Shown here: positions 16,840 through 26,186 of the stretch, piece by piece
Numbering within the stretch: position 1 is the stretch's first letter
How the letters are laid out: the number at the start of each line of letters is the position of its first letter
Assembly (NCBI RefSeq): GCF_009649745.1
Contig: NZ_WJNG01000002.1
Location: 62,001 to 126,000 of the forward strand
Origin: Aquibacillus halophilus
GTDB taxonomy: Bacteria; Bacillota; Bacilli; Bacillales; Amphibacillaceae
DNA: 64,000 nucleotides
Direction: 5' to 3'
The notes under the pieces: model-generated
Database searches by the model: none
Seen by the model: the letters and a program-made list of their open reading frames with translations, nothing else
Told to the model about the DNA's origin: nothing
Made by a program: the position numbers and the translations under genes

Positions 16840-17340
16840 ATGAAAGAAAATATTGATAGCATTTATAACATGTATTTTCAGGATATATACCGATTTCTAA
16901 TCTCCCTCTGTCACGATCATCATACTGCAGAGGATTTGGTTCAGGAAACGTTTTTTCGGGCCCATCTTAATATTGAAAATTACAACGGGGAAACCGTAAA
17001 ATCATGGCTATTCTCTGTGGCTTATCGAGTTTTTATTGACTATTATCGCAAACATAAACGAGTGGTGGTTAAAGAGCAAAGTTTTTTCTCAAATATTTTT
17101 GATAAAAAGAAAGTGCTCTTGGATTCTTTGATTACAAAAGAAGAAATTAACGAGATTGTCAGCTTGTTAGAAACCTTGCCGGAAAAGCATAGGTATGCCG
17201 TATTGCTGCATGATTTTCATGGATTGTCGCAAGCGGAAGCGGCAGAAGTAATGAATGTCCAGCAAAGTCATTTTAAAGTTTTGCTATTTAGAGGTCGACA
17301 GGCGATTAGACGTAGAAAGGTGGAAGAAAATGAGCGATGA
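16840..17340 (+). CDS. sigM: ECF sigma factor, SigM-like
   Basis: The 166-residue protein has region 2 (IYRFLISLCHDHHTAEDLVQ, then WLFSVAYRVFIDYYRKHKR) and region 4 (LPEKHRYAVLLHDFHGLSQAEAA). It closely resembles Bacillus subtilis SigM, an ECF sigma factor that answers cell-envelope stress. The next gene, overlapping by 11 bases, encodes a YhdL-type anti-sigma, as in the sigM-yhdL operon; this is the main reason for the name. No yhdK-like gene follows. GGGGGGAG precedes the ATG. No clear ECF autoregulatory promoter was identified by eye. Confidence 0.75.
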   Translation: MKENIDSIYNMYFQDIYRFLISLCHDHHTAEDLVQETFFRAHLNIENYNGETVKSWLFSVAYRVFIDYYRKHKRVVVKEQSFFSNIFDKKKVLLDSLITKEEINEIVSLLETLPEKHRYAVLLHDFHGLSQAEAAEVMNVQQSHFKVLLFRGRQAIRRRKVEENER

Positions 17341-18481
17341 ATTTAAAAGTAAACTAGCAGCCTATGAAAAGGGAGAATTATCAGATTCCGAACTAGAAGC
17401 TTTTGAAAAAGAATTAGATAAACTCGAAGAATATCAAGAGTACCTTGAGGACACAAAAACAACTGAACGTACATTTAAATCAAGCAATAACGATAAAAGG
17501 CAAAAAAAAATATTGAAACGGGGTAAATGGAAGGCAAGAATACAAACGGCACTAACTGCGCTTGCAATATTCATATTGTTTACGATTGTTTCATCTGTAT
17601 TTACATCAATCTACTACTCGTGGGGTACTCCTGACCGGGTCGATGTCTATCGTAATATCATTGATCAAACCCTAACGATTACTAATCCCTATGGAGTTAG
17701 GGGGGGCACGAGTACGAATGGGACTCCTTATTTTGGTCTGGAGGCAACAAGAGATTTAAGTAAAACCGTTGGGCATGATACCATCGATGTTGGTGAGATG
17801 AAAGTGAAATTTCTTTTTTCTATGATGGGCATTCCTGAACAACAAAACTACGGCACCGTGTCACAAGAAACGCCAACATTTACTTATCCTGACATGGGCT
17901 CTAGAGGGATGTCTGACTGGGATCAACTGGAGCAGCTTCCTGAGGGAACTGTAGTTTCTGCCTATCTATCTTTTTCAGAGTTGATAGAAACGGAGGATGT
18001 TTTTCCACTATTTGAAGAGAAAAACTTAGACTTACTATGGCTTGCGGTCGACACTGGAGAAGAAGAAATTGTCGAGCCTGAAGGAATGATTTTTGAGCCA
18101 GTTGGTTTTCCAAGTCATCCAATTTGGCATGATGATGACATGGTTCTACAGTCTAGAGAAGTAGAAAAAACAGGATTTCTTGGAAAAGTAATTTCTGAAG
18201 GTTCCTCTTCACCTGATTATCAAGTTGGTGATCAAGGGGTTTTACATCAACAATTTTTAAAGACATTAGCATTCCTAGAAAAGCATGAAAAAAAAGCCAA
18301 CAATCTTATTTTTGGTGAGCTAAATCTTGCTCAACGTATCGAATACCTTGAAACAAATGGATTCAACCACTATGGGGTAGTGATCACTGGTCCAACAAAA
18401 GAAGTATTGAAACTAAAAGAAGAACAATGGGTTGGGGAAATAGAGGTTGATGAAGTAGCGTTTTGGAATTGGCAATACTGA
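17330..18481 (+). CDS. yhdL: Anti-sigma factor, YhdL type
   Basis: The 383-residue protein has a short acidic cytoplasmic part (residues 1-60), a single membrane helix (about 72-94) and a large outer domain. This is the arrangement of sigma-factor-regulator proteins such as YhdL, which hold SigM inactive at the membrane. The true start is ATG 17330, inside the sigma gene end with AAGGTGG upstream; the frame is open further but has no site there. Overlap with sigM couples translation of factor and antagonist. Confidence 0.75.
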   Translation: MSDEFKSKLAAYEKGELSDSELEAFEKELDKLEEYQEYLEDTKTTERTFKSSNNDKRQKKILKRGKWKARIQTALTALAIFILFTIVSSVFTSIYYSWGTPDRVDVYRNIIDQTLTITNPYGVRGGTSTNGTPYFGLEATRDLSKTVGHDTIDVGEMKVKFLFSMMGIPEQQNYGTVSQETPTFTYPDMGSRGMSDWDQLEQLPEGTVVSAYLSFSELIETEDVFPLFEEKNLDLLWLAVDTGEEEIVEPEGMIFEPVGFPSHPIWHDDDMVLQSREVEKTGFLGKVISEGSSSPDYQVGDQGVLHQQFLKTLAFLEKHEKKANNLIFGELNLAQRIEYLETNGFNHYGVVITGPTKEVLKLKEEQWVGEIEVDEVAFWNWQY

Positions 18482-18494
18482 GTGATAGAAACAG

Positions 18495-18537
18495 GCACCG
18501 AATAGGAATAAGTCCCCTATGCGGTGCTTTATTTTTA
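18495..18537 (+). terminator. Hairpin terminator of the sigM operon
   Basis: GCACCG pairs with CGGTGC, with inner ATAGG/CCTAT, followed by a T-rich tract. Confidence 0.65.
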
Positions 18538-19503
18538 GATGCTAAGAGTCTGTACTCTACTGTATTGATAGCCCTCCATGATGTTTTCGATGATCTCTTG
18601 TACAGGCAATATCTCCTTGATTTCATGGACCCTTGCTCCTGAAAAGACTAAGCCGTTCTCTACGTCTCCATTCATTGATTTAAACAATGAATCTAAGGTG
18701 CAAAACTGAAAAGAACAATTTTTTAAACATCGGTAACATTTATTGATTTTTAGCTTATTTCCACCACTGATTTGATCTGTGAAATGGTTTCTGATTGCTC
18801 TTCCTTCTAAGCCAACAGTCGTTTTGACTAAAATAGTATCCTCTTTTTTGGCATCTACGTATTTTTGTTTGAATGCCAATGGAGCATCACACTCATCACT
18901 TGCAACAAATCGTGTCCCCATTTGAACTCCTGAGGCTCCCATACTAATTGCTTTGGCAAAATCTTCACCAGTTAGAATTCCACCTGCTGCTATGACCGGT
19001 ATATTCACAGCTTTGACAACTTCAGGGAGTACATCGAATAGTGGACGTTCCGTTCCAAGGTGTCCCCCTGCTTCATTTCCTTCAACAACAATAGCGGCTG
19101 CACCTAATCGTTCAGATAGCTTTGCTACTCTTACGGATGAAACTATCGAAATAACAGGTATTCCATATTCCCTTCCCCATGCATACATATCCCTAGATAT
19201 TCCTGCACCTGAAATTATAAAATCCACCTTTTCTTCCATTGCCACTTTCATTTTCTCGGCAAAATCATTCATTGCAAATAATACGTTAACGCCAATATAA
19301 CCGACGCCATTTGTTAGTTCTCTAGCTTTTTTAATATGGCTTCTAAGTTCCTCAATTGAGATTCCAGTTCCAGAGATTGTTCCTATGCCACCAGCATTTG
19401 CGACAGCTGAAGCAAGTTTGCTTAGTGAAATACCTACTCCCATTCCTCCTTGTAAGATTGGAAATTTTGGTCTTAAATGTCCGATTTGTAGTGAGTGATC
19501 CAT
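18535..19503 (-). CDS. Nitronate monooxygenase/FabK-like flavin oxidoreductase
   Basis: The 322-residue TIM-barrel protein begins with FPILQGGMGVG and contains AAIVVEGNEAGGHLG (with the active-site histidine) and PVIAAGGI, the FMN-phosphate glycines. This is the pattern of the 2-nitropropane dioxygenase family. A cysteine cluster CYRCLKNCSFQFC near residue 255 is typical of a Bacillales subgroup and could bind metal. ATG 19503 is chosen over TTG 19521. The family oxidises alkyl nitronates or reduces enoyl-ACP; which applies here is not clear. Confidence 0.85.
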   Translation of the reverse strand: MDHSLQIGHLRPKFPILQGGMGVGISLSKLASAVANAGGIGTISGTGISIEELRSHIKKARELTNGVGYIGVNVLFAMNDFAEKMKVAMEEKVDFIISGAGISRDMYAWGREYGIPVISIVSSVRVAKLSERLGAAAIVVEGNEAGGHLGTERPLFDVLPEVVKAVNIPVIAAGGILTGEDFAKAISMGASGVQMGTRFVASDECDAPLAFKQKYVDAKKEDTILVKTTVGLEGRAIRNHFTDQISGGNKLKINKCYRCLKNCSFQFCTLDSLFKSMNGDVENGLVFSGARVHEIKEILPVQEIIENIMEGYQYSRVQTLSI

Positions 19504-19861
19504 AAAAAGTACCCCATTCAAATTTATTGTTTAAAGCGGGATGTCCCATGGTTTACACGGGGAGTTAAACTAGTCTAATCATATAAGAGACAAACAAGCT
19601 TAATAAGTTATAAATGTCAGACTCACGATATCACATTTGTCATAATATTGGAGGGAGTTATTAGATGAACACATGATATAAATTTTTGTAGCCGATATCA
19701 TCCTAGTATTCAAATCTATGCTTGATATAGAGAATAGGCTAGTATAAAATTCTAACGAGGACAAAAAAAGTTAGTAATAGAAATGGGTAGCTTACTATCA
19801 GTAGACAAGGTAGCTAAGTAATATTCCAACTAGATATATAACATAAAGGGGATTAAATTAT
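19504..19861. other. Intergenic region, about 360 bases
   Basis: It presumably holds the promoters of the flanking divergent genes. There is a GGAGGG followed by a four-codon reading frame near 19650. No convincing gene, RNA or repeat copy was seen. Confidence 0.4.
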
Positions 19862-20062
19862 ATGGAAAATCAAAAATTAAAAAAATTGAAAACGTTTAAA
19901 CGAGTCGCATGGTATTTAATGTTACTTTTTATTGTTTCGCTTTTAGTATTAAAGAATTTTGAATTAAACGAACTTGCAAACATTCCTTACGTTTTAACAG
20001 CAATAGCAGGTATTTCTGTTATTGTAAGTAACTTATTAATAACAAAGGAACTAAGGAAATAA
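19862..20062 (+). CDS. Small two-helix membrane protein
   Basis: The 66-residue product has a basic start, a first hydrophobic helix (about residues 16-29), a short acidic loop, and a second helix (about 40-58) ending in charged residues. AAAGGGG lies upstream of the ATG at a slightly long distance. No family was recognised. Confidence 0.55.
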   Translation: MENQKLKKLKTFKRVAWYLMLLFIVSLLVLKNFELNELANIPYVLTAIAGISVIVSNLLITKELRK

Positions 20063-20267
20063 TATAGCAGGTAACAGGGCGAACTACATTTGTGGTTTGC
20101 TTTTGTATTATTTTCCGGGAAATAATTTCTTATGGAACAAATGATGATAACATGAAAATGTTTTTGCGAGAGATAATCATATTGTTGAAAAACAACAAGG
20201 GAATTTTAGTATTAATGGAGAATACAGTATTGTACATGTTTTTAATAAAGTGGGGGTGTAGCTACAA

Positions 20268-20981
20268 ATGAAAAAGACGGTATATATTACAGGCGCAGAC
20301 AGAGGATTAGGGCTAGCACTGTCAAAGGTTTTTCTTGAATCTAATTTTAAAGTGTTTGCTGGGCGTTATATGACAGATTGGGCAGAGCTTGATCAATTAA
20401 AGGAGGAGTATGATCAGGATCTAGATATTATTACACTAGACGTTACCAACCAGCAATCTGTTGATGAAGCCGCGAATTATATCAAGGAGCAAGCTGGTGA
20501 GTTAGATATTCTGATTAATAATGCTGCAATTTTTAAGGATCGTTCTGAGGATATATTTGGAGAGTTTAATTACGAGGATATGATTAAGCTTTATGAAACG
20601 AATGTATTTGGTCCATTGCGTGTCTCTCAATCAGTTATTCCATTATTAATAAAGGGCAAGACTAAAATGCTTGCTAATATCTCATCAGAAGCAGCAAGTC
20701 TGACTGATTCTTGGAGAGTAAAGGAGTATGGATACTCCATGTCAAAATCTGCGTTAAATATGCAACTAACTATATTGCAGAATCAATTAAAAGAATACGG
20801 GATAAAGGTTTTAGCCTTCCATCCGGGTTATGTGAAAACATATATTATGGGAGACTTTAATCATGATGCAACAATTGAAGCAGGTGAATCTGCTACAGGA
20901 ATCGTAAAAGAAATTCTTAAATTACCGGCGATAGAAGAACATATGTACATTGATTATCAAGGAAATAAAATAAATTGGTAA
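20268..20981 (+). CDS. Short-chain dehydrogenase/reductase
   Basis: The 237-residue classical SDR has the cofactor motif TGADRGLG (residues 8-15), NNAA near 84-87, Ser139/140, and catalytic Tyr156 and Lys160 in YSMSK. Such enzymes oxidise or reduce alcohols and ketones with NAD(P). The substrate cannot be predicted. GGGGGTG lies upstream of the ATG. A bidirectional terminator follows. Confidence 0.88.
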   Translation: MKKTVYITGADRGLGLALSKVFLESNFKVFAGRYMTDWAELDQLKEEYDQDLDIITLDVTNQQSVDEAANYIKEQAGELDILINNAAIFKDRSEDIFGEFNYEDMIKLYETNVFGPLRVSQSVIPLLIKGKTKMLANISSEAASLTDSWRVKEYGYSMSKSALNMQLTILQNQLKEYGIKVLAFHPGYVKTYIMGDFNHDATIEAGESATGIVKEILKLPAIEEHMYIDYQGNKINW

Positions 20982-20985
20982 AGAA

Positions 20986-21018
20986 AAATAAACGCCTAAC
21001 ATAGGCGTTTATTTTTTT
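20986..21018. terminator. Bidirectional terminator
   Basis: AAATAAACGCCT pairs with AGGCGTTTATTT around a five-base loop, flanked by A- and T-runs. It serves the SDR gene and the convergent ydaT-like gene. Confidence 0.85.
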
Positions 21019-21384
21019 CTAAGCATAATTTTGCTGTTCTTCAATGGTTCCATCCTGTCTATGAATGACAAGTAGGGTATTGTTTGTACTTGCAAGCTCC
21101 TGACCTCTAGCCAATGCTTCTTTTTTTGTATTAAAAACATTACTTGCTTTGTCGGAGTTCTCAGCCTTTACCGCCCATCCCCTTGGGTGAGGGACAACAT
21201 GTTGAGTAGAGCTTTGATCTTCATCTATCCATTTTTTTGCTTGAGCGATTGCTATAGCAATGGCCCTCCCTTCTTCATAGCCTTCCTCATTAATTAAGGC
21301 ATTAGCTATATCTATTGCTTTTTCTCTAGTAGCCTCTTTTAAGTTTTTCATAGACTCAGGATAATCATTTAAAGTCCAAACCAT
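21019..21384 (-). CDS. ydaT: DUF2188 protein, YdaT-like general stress protein
   Basis: The 121-residue protein has an N-terminal helical part (WTLNDYPESMKNLKEA; a GRAIAIAIAQAKKW stretch). A C-terminal DUF2188 domain (HVVPHPRGWAVKAE...VFNTKKEALARGQELA) follows. This matches Bacillus subtilis YdaT, a general stress protein. The upstream sequence carries a near-consensus SigB promoter (21421-21446), supporting the assignment. AGGAGG lies close to the start codon. The biochemical role is unknown. Confidence 0.8.
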   Translation of the reverse strand: MVWTLNDYPESMKNLKEATREKAIDIANALINEEGYEEGRAIAIAIAQAKKWIDEDQSSTQHVVPHPRGWAVKAENSDKASNVFNTKKEALARGQELASTNNTLLVIHRQDGTIEEQQNYA

Positions 21385-21420
21385 TTAAACCCCTCCTAGC
21401 TTAGAGTGTTGTACAAATTT

Positions 21421-21446
21421 TTACCCCTGTTAAATCTATCTTAAAC
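21421..21446 (-). promoter_or_regulatory. SigB-type promoter of the ydaT-like gene
   Basis: On the minus strand GTTTAA (21446-21441) and GGGTAA (21426-21421) are separated by 14 bases, matching the SigB consensus GTTTAA-N12-15-GGGWAW. It ends about 37 bases upstream of the start codon. Confidence 0.75.
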
Positions 21447-21562
21447 TGAGGACTTTGAAGGACATCTGTTGATTAGCAGACTAATTGATAAAAGTATTAA
21501 GTAGATTCCCTTCTAGTCGAGCGGTAAAAGGGATAGACGCCCGTAAGTAATCTAGCCCTTTA

Positions 21563-21991
21563 TTATGGTTTTTGCTTGTCATCGACATACTCCCAGTTTT
21601 CCACTGTTTCCTCTTGTGTTATGTCTTTAACGACTTCTTTTACATAGTCACTTATATTCCCATTGCTTGAAGTATCAGTTACAACCTCGACAGCTTCTCT
21701 GTCATCATTTTCAAATGTAAATTCCTTAAGATCACCTGCACCATTTTCAACGTTTTCCTGTATTACAATCGTATTTTTAACAGTATCGTGCTCTACTACT
21801 TTATAGGAAAGCTTATCTTCTGCACCTTCATCATCAACGCGTATGTAATTGCCATCACTAATATAGTAATGAATACCCGATGCCTCATCAACCCAATGTC
21901 CGTATAATGATGTTTTAACATTAGACAAGTCTCTACCACATCCAGTAACAATCACAACAATGATTGCTAGTAAAAAAAATTGTTTCTTCAT
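21563..21991 (-). CDS. Lipoprotein of unknown function
   Basis: The 142-residue product starts MKKQFFLLAIIVVIVTGCG with lipobox VTGC (Cys18). A short domain with LYGHWVDEASGIHYYISDG and an acidic C-terminus follow. GAGGGG upstream fits ATG 21991; five extra residues in the longer frame are unsupported. The YGHW start of the mature part recalls small Bacillus lipoproteins of unknown role. Confidence 0.65.
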   Translation of the reverse strand: MKKQFFLLAIIVVIVTGCGRDLSNVKTSLYGHWVDEASGIHYYISDGNYIRVDDEGAEDKLSYKVVEHDTVKNTIVIQENVENGAGDLKEFTFENDDREAVEVVTDTSSNGNISDYVKEVVKDITQEETVENWEYVDDKQKP

Positions 21992-22346
21992 TTTCAAACC
22001 CCTCACTTTAATTTATCTTCCACATAAAATAGTGTCTATTTCATAAGAGAACTTTTTTTAAACTAGAACACTTTCATACTTTTATATTTAATTGTGCGAT
22101 TTGCGTGTTTCTACAAGGATAGGCGAAATTCCAGAATATTATACTTCATCAAACTATTGGGAGATTAGTAACTTTATTTAATGTCATCTTTTTTTAATCC
22201 AAACTTTATCCCTTTCTAGATGAATTTACATACAAAATTTGTTCTCAAAAAGTAATTGTTCTGAAAATATCTGGAACTGGCAGTAGCTGTTGTTTGCTTT
22301 TAACTTTTTTAGCCATTACTATTTAAGAAAAAGGGAGGAAATACAT
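21992..22346. other. Intergenic region, about 350 bases
   Basis: It lies between divergent lipoprotein and alcohol dehydrogenase genes, so both promoters should be here. AT-rich sequence with no clear operator, riboswitch or small gene. Confidence 0.4.
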
Positions 22347-23510
22347 ATGCAAAATTTTGTTTTTCATAATAGTACGAAGATTATTTTTGGTAAAGATCAG
22401 GAGCAAGTTGTTGGGCAAGAGTCTGTTGCTTATGGAAAAAAACTTCTTTTACATTATGGGGGAGGAAGTATTAAAAGTAGCGGCCTATATGATAGAGTAG
22501 TTTCTTCGCTAAAGGAGCAAGGTGTTGAAATTTTCGAGTTAGGTGGGGTAAAGCCGAATCCAAGAGTTAGCCTTGTTAGAGATGGAGTGGCTCTTTGTAA
22601 GGAAAATGACATCGACTTTATTTTAGCGGTTGGTGGTGGCAGTGTAATTGACTCTGCAAAAGCGATTGCAGCGGGTTGTAAATATGATGGCGATGTATGG
22701 GACTTTTATACTGGAAAAGCTGCAGTGACAGATAGTTTGCCGCTTGGTGTTGTCTTGACAATCCCTGCTGCTGGTAGTGAAAGTAGTGCTGGAACCGTAA
22801 TTACCAATGAGGAAGGATCCTACAAAAGAGCAACGGGTCATATTTCACTTAGACCGAGGTTCGCCATTTTAAATCCTGTACTTTCTTATACATTACCTTC
22901 CTATCAAACTGCTTGTGGTGTAACAGATATGATCTCGCATATATTGGAAAGATATTTTACCAATGAAAAAAATGTGGAGCTGACAGATCGATTAAGTGAA
23001 GCGACGTTAAGAACGATTATTAATAACGCACATACAGTTTTAGAGGATCCAACGAATTATGACGCACGAGCAGAGATAATGTGGGCAGGTACGATTGCTC
23101 ATAATGATTTGTTAGATACGGGTAGAATTGGTGACTGGGGAAGTCATGATGTAGAGCATGAAATAAGCGGAATTTATGATATTGCACATGGTGCTGGATT
23201 AGCAATTGTATTCCCTGCCTGGATGAAGTACGTTTATAAGCACGATATTAATCGTTTTGTTCAATTTGCTAACCGTGTTTGGGATGTGGAAATTGATTTG
23301 AATAATTTAGAAAAAACTGCCTTAGAGGGCATAAAGAGAACTGAACAATTCTTTAGTTCGATTGGAATGCCAATCAGATTAGAGGAAGTCAATATAAACG
23401 AAGAACATTTTGACGAAATGGCCAAAAAAGGGACAGAAAGAGGCCCACTAGGTAACTTTGTTAAACTACAAGAAAAAGACGTACGCCAAATTTTCAATCT
23501 AGCTAAGTAG
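22347..23510 (+). CDS. Iron-containing alcohol dehydrogenase (YugJ/BDH type)
   Basis: The 387-residue enzyme shows VGGGSVIDSAKAIA for NAD(P) binding. The metal-ligand region TDMISHILERYF and the later HDVEHEISGIYDIAHGAGLAIVFPAW supply the Asp and His ligands of group III metal-dependent dehydrogenases. It is close to Bacillus YugJ/YugK and clostridial butanol dehydrogenases. GGGAGG precedes ATG 22347; the longer frame from 22290 is not supported. The TAG stop shares its G with a 27-bp repeat. Likely NAD(P)H-dependent aldehyde reduction. Confidence 0.9.
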   Translation: MQNFVFHNSTKIIFGKDQEQVVGQESVAYGKKLLLHYGGGSIKSSGLYDRVVSSLKEQGVEIFELGGVKPNPRVSLVRDGVALCKENDIDFILAVGGGSVIDSAKAIAAGCKYDGDVWDFYTGKAAVTDSLPLGVVLTIPAAGSESSAGTVITNEEGSYKRATGHISLRPRFAILNPVLSYTLPSYQTACGVTDMISHILERYFTNEKNVELTDRLSEATLRTIINNAHTVLEDPTNYDARAEIMWAGTIAHNDLLDTGRIGDWGSHDVEHEISGIYDIAHGAGLAIVFPAWMKYVYKHDINRFVQFANRVWDVEIDLNNLEKTALEGIKRTEQFFSSIGMPIRLEEVNINEEHFDEMAKKGTERGPLGNFVKLQEKDVRQIFNLAK

Positions 23511-23536
23511 GGACAGGGGGACAGGCTCCTTGTCCC
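23510..23536 (-). repeat. 27-bp REP-like element, R orientation, overlapping a stop codon
   Basis: Full copy; its first G is the last base of the TAG stop of the iron alcohol dehydrogenase gene. Confidence 0.92.
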
Positions 23537-23637
23537 TTTTCCATGGGTGAAAATATGCAACCCCTTTTAGTTGCTTAAACGTTGTCAGTGTCATACGATA
23601 GATTTATTTGATTGAATGGATTTGGGAGATGACATGA

Positions 23638-24597
23638 TTGAAGCGTATATTCGAAAATAAATGGTCAGTAGTTGGAATAGCTATATTCTGTTCGATTTTA
23701 TGGGGAAGCGCATTCCCTGTACTTAAAGTAAGCTATGAAGAAATGCAAATGAATCCTGATGACGTAATAGCAAAAATTGTTTTTGCCGGAATGAGGTTTT
23801 TACTTGCGGGTTTATTAGTTTTGGCATTTTTGTTAATTATAAGTCCGAAAAAGATACTAGTTACCCGCAGGCAGTTTATCGTTTTAATTATTTTAGGTAT
23901 CGTACAGACCACGCTTTTATACTTTTTCTTCTATAATGGATTGGCAAAAGTATCAGGTATGCAAGGGGCTATTTTGTCCTCAAGTGGAACATTTTTCACA
24001 GTAATTCTCGCGCATTACTTTTATAAGAATGACCGCCTAAATTGGAAAAAGACTGTTGGTTTAATCGCAGGGTTTACCGGAATTGCAGTTGCCAACTGGG
24101 GAGAAGGACTCCAACTAAGTTTTCAGTGGGATGGAGAAGGCTTTATGATTGCAACTGGTATCATTAACGCGATTGCAACAATTATGGCAAAAGAACTTGC
24201 AACAGGAATTCACCCCTTTGCTGTTACTGGTTGGCAATTGAGCATAGGTGCAACGATTTTACTTCTGATTGGTGTCCCGCAAATAAATGAGGGTGCAATT
24301 GTGTTCACCCCATTTGGTTATGGGTTATTAATATATTCAGCACTACTTTCAGCGGCTGCATTCGGACTCTGGTACTCATTACTAAAATATAATCATGCAG
24401 GAGAAATAAGCATGTATAAATTCATTGTTCCTGTTGCAGGTACAATTCTATCCTCCATATTTATTCCTGGAGAAAATTTAAATATATTTATCTTGATCGC
24501 CATTACCATGGTTGCGCTAGGGATTTTTGTAGTTAATTATACAGGAAGGAAAGTGGCTCCTGCGGAAAATAAGCAAGTAAGGATAGAACAATCGTAA
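23638..24597 (+). CDS. EamA/DMT-family transporter
   Basis: The 319-residue protein has ten predicted membrane helices in two EamA repeats, with SILWGSAFPVLKV in helix 1 and the family's typical GMQGAILSSSGTFFTVIL. Members export amino acids or other metabolites. The start is TTG 23638, nine bases after GGGAG. A 27-bp repeat lies 21 bases past the stop. Confidence 0.85.
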   Translation: MKRIFENKWSVVGIAIFCSILWGSAFPVLKVSYEEMQMNPDDVIAKIVFAGMRFLLAGLLVLAFLLIISPKKILVTRRQFIVLIILGIVQTTLLYFFFYNGLAKVSGMQGAILSSSGTFFTVILAHYFYKNDRLNWKKTVGLIAGFTGIAVANWGEGLQLSFQWDGEGFMIATGIINAIATIMAKELATGIHPFAVTGWQLSIGATILLLIGVPQINEGAIVFTPFGYGLLIYSALLSAAAFGLWYSLLKYNHAGEISMYKFIVPVAGTILSSIFIPGENLNIFILIAITMVALGIFVVNYTGRKVAPAENKQVRIEQS

Positions 24598-24618
24598 GAA
24601 TATGGATTAAGAGGGGGA

Positions 24619-24645
24619 GGGACACGGAGCCTGTCCCCATGTCCC
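24619..24645 (+). repeat. 27-bp REP-like element, F orientation
   Basis: Full copy with C instead of A in the loop and spacer CA. It ends 4 bases before the AAGGAG of the MFS gene. Confidence 0.88.
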
Positions 24646-24654
24646 GGATAAGGA

Positions 24655-25914
24655 GTGTTTGTTATTCATCAAGATAAAAGTGATACAATGTTGCATAATC
24701 CAACTGGTAAACAACGAATTGGGTTGGCATTTTTACTCGCTATGCTTTCCATGTTAGGGCCCTTCAATATTGATATGTATTTGCCAAGCTTCCCAGATAT
24801 AGCTGATGATTTTGGTGCTCGTGCTTCGCTTGTACAGCTTAGCTTGACCGCATGCTTGATTGGGCTTGCAATTGGACAAATGGTTATTGGTCCGATAAGT
24901 GATGCTAAGGGTAGAAAAAAACCTATATTGCTATTCATTAGCCTATTTGCTATAGCATCTCTTCTCTGTGCGCTTGCACCGAATATTACAATATTGATAA
25001 TTGCTCGTTTTTTACAAGGCTTTACTGCTTCGGCAGGAATAGTCCTATCACGGGCTGTTGTACGAGACGTGTTTAGTGGAAGAGATCTCACTAAATTTTT
25101 TGCTCTTTTAATGGTAATTAATGCAACCGGTCCAATTATTGCACCAGTTGCAGGAGGAGCTATTTTACTTTTACCATTTGCAACCTGGCATACTGTTTTC
25201 TATTTTTTATTTTTATTAGGACTTATCATTGTTTTTACTGTTGCTTTCAAATTAAAGGAAACATTGCCAGAGGAAAGACGAATTCCAAGTTCGATTGGGA
25301 ATTCCATACGAACAATGGGAAGCCTATTTTTGGATCGTTCTTTTATTGGCTATGCCATCGTAGTCGGATTTGTTCAAGGTGGAACTTTTGCGTATGTTGC
25401 GGGAACACCATTCGTGTATCAGGAGATCTATAACGTATCCCCACAAGTTTTCAGTATCCTATTTGGTATTAACGGTCTCGCTATTATTACTGGAAGCTTT
25501 CTTGTCGGACGTTTAAGTGATTTTATTCCGGAAAGGACCTTGCTTCGAACTGGAGTTATCATATCATTATGCGCGAATTCTATCTTATTAATTGTGACAA
25601 TTATTCAGGGACCACTTGCAATGATTGTGATACCGATATTTATTCACTTATTCACGATAGGAATCATCCTTACAAGTACTTTTACACTAGCGATGAAACA
25701 TCAAAGGAATCGAGCTGGAAGTGCTAGTGCTGTGTTAGGCATGCTTCCATTGCTAGTTGGTTCGATAATTGCTCCTCTGGTTGGAATCAACGAGTCTTCT
25801 GCAGTCCCTATGGGTGCGGCGCTATTCAGCACCTCATTCATTGGTGCGATAGCGTTTCTGACACTAACAAAAGAAAAAATAAAACCAGAAAGGTTAACTG
25901 TAGAAAAGGGATAA
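24655..25914 (+). CDS. Bcr/CflA-type MFS drug transporter
   Basis: The 12-helix protein of up to 419 residues has NIDMYLPSFPDIA in helix 1, the MFS motif A GPISDAKGRKKP, and the antiporter stretch RFLQGFTASAGIVLSRAVVRD of the Bcr/CflA group. Members expel bicyclomycin, chloramphenicol or similar compounds with protons. The start is uncertain: AAGGAG abuts the GTG at 24655, and alternatives are ATT 24664 or ATG 24688. The TAA stop is followed by a degenerate 27-bp repeat. Confidence 0.87.
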   Translation: MFVIHQDKSDTMLHNPTGKQRIGLAFLLAMLSMLGPFNIDMYLPSFPDIADDFGARASLVQLSLTACLIGLAIGQMVIGPISDAKGRKKPILLFISLFAIASLLCALAPNITILIIARFLQGFTASAGIVLSRAVVRDVFSGRDLTKFFALLMVINATGPIIAPVAGGAILLLPFATWHTVFYFLFLLGLIIVFTVAFKLKETLPEERRIPSSIGNSIRTMGSLFLDRSFIGYAIVVGFVQGGTFAYVAGTPFVYQEIYNVSPQVFSILFGINGLAIITGSFLVGRLSDFIPERTLLRTGVIISLCANSILLIVTIIQGPLAMIVIPIFIHLFTIGIILTSTFTLAMKHQRNRAGSASAVLGMLPLLVGSIIAPLVGINESSAVPMGAALFSTSFIGAIAFLTLTKEKIKPERLTVEKG

Positions 25915-25933
25915 GGGACGGGGGAGCTCCTGT
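25915..25933. repeat. Degenerate REP-like element
   Basis: GGGACGGGGGAGCTCCTGT begins on the base after the MFS stop. It keeps the GGGAC and partial palindrome but lacks the TGTCCC end. Confidence 0.5.
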
Positions 25934-25974
25934 TAAGTCATAATTTATTATTAGGGAATCGTAAAAAAAATTTA

Positions 25975-26022
25975 AAAGGCTATCTAATTGTCGATTTATC
26001 GATAACTAGATAGCTTTTTTGT
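25975..26022 (+). terminator. Intrinsic terminator of the MFS gene
   Basis: An imperfect stem (GGCTATCTA against TAGATAGC, with more pairing inside) is followed by six T. Confidence 0.75.
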
Positions 26023-26093
26023 TTAGAAAAACGCACAGCATCATGTTGAGAAAGTTGAACAGAGCTCACGCAATATTCTTAAACTCTTTAGGA

Positions 26094-26120
26094 GGGACAG
26101 GGAGCCTGTCCCTATGTCCC
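26094..26120 (+). repeat. 27-bp REP-like element, F orientation
   Basis: Full copy with spacer TA, 66 bases before the CAP-domain lipoprotein gene. Confidence 0.9.
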
Positions 26121-26186
26121 TCTGGAGTGTATAAAACCAGTTGAGAATACAGAGACTATTGAAATAAAAATAGGAGGTGAGTAGAA

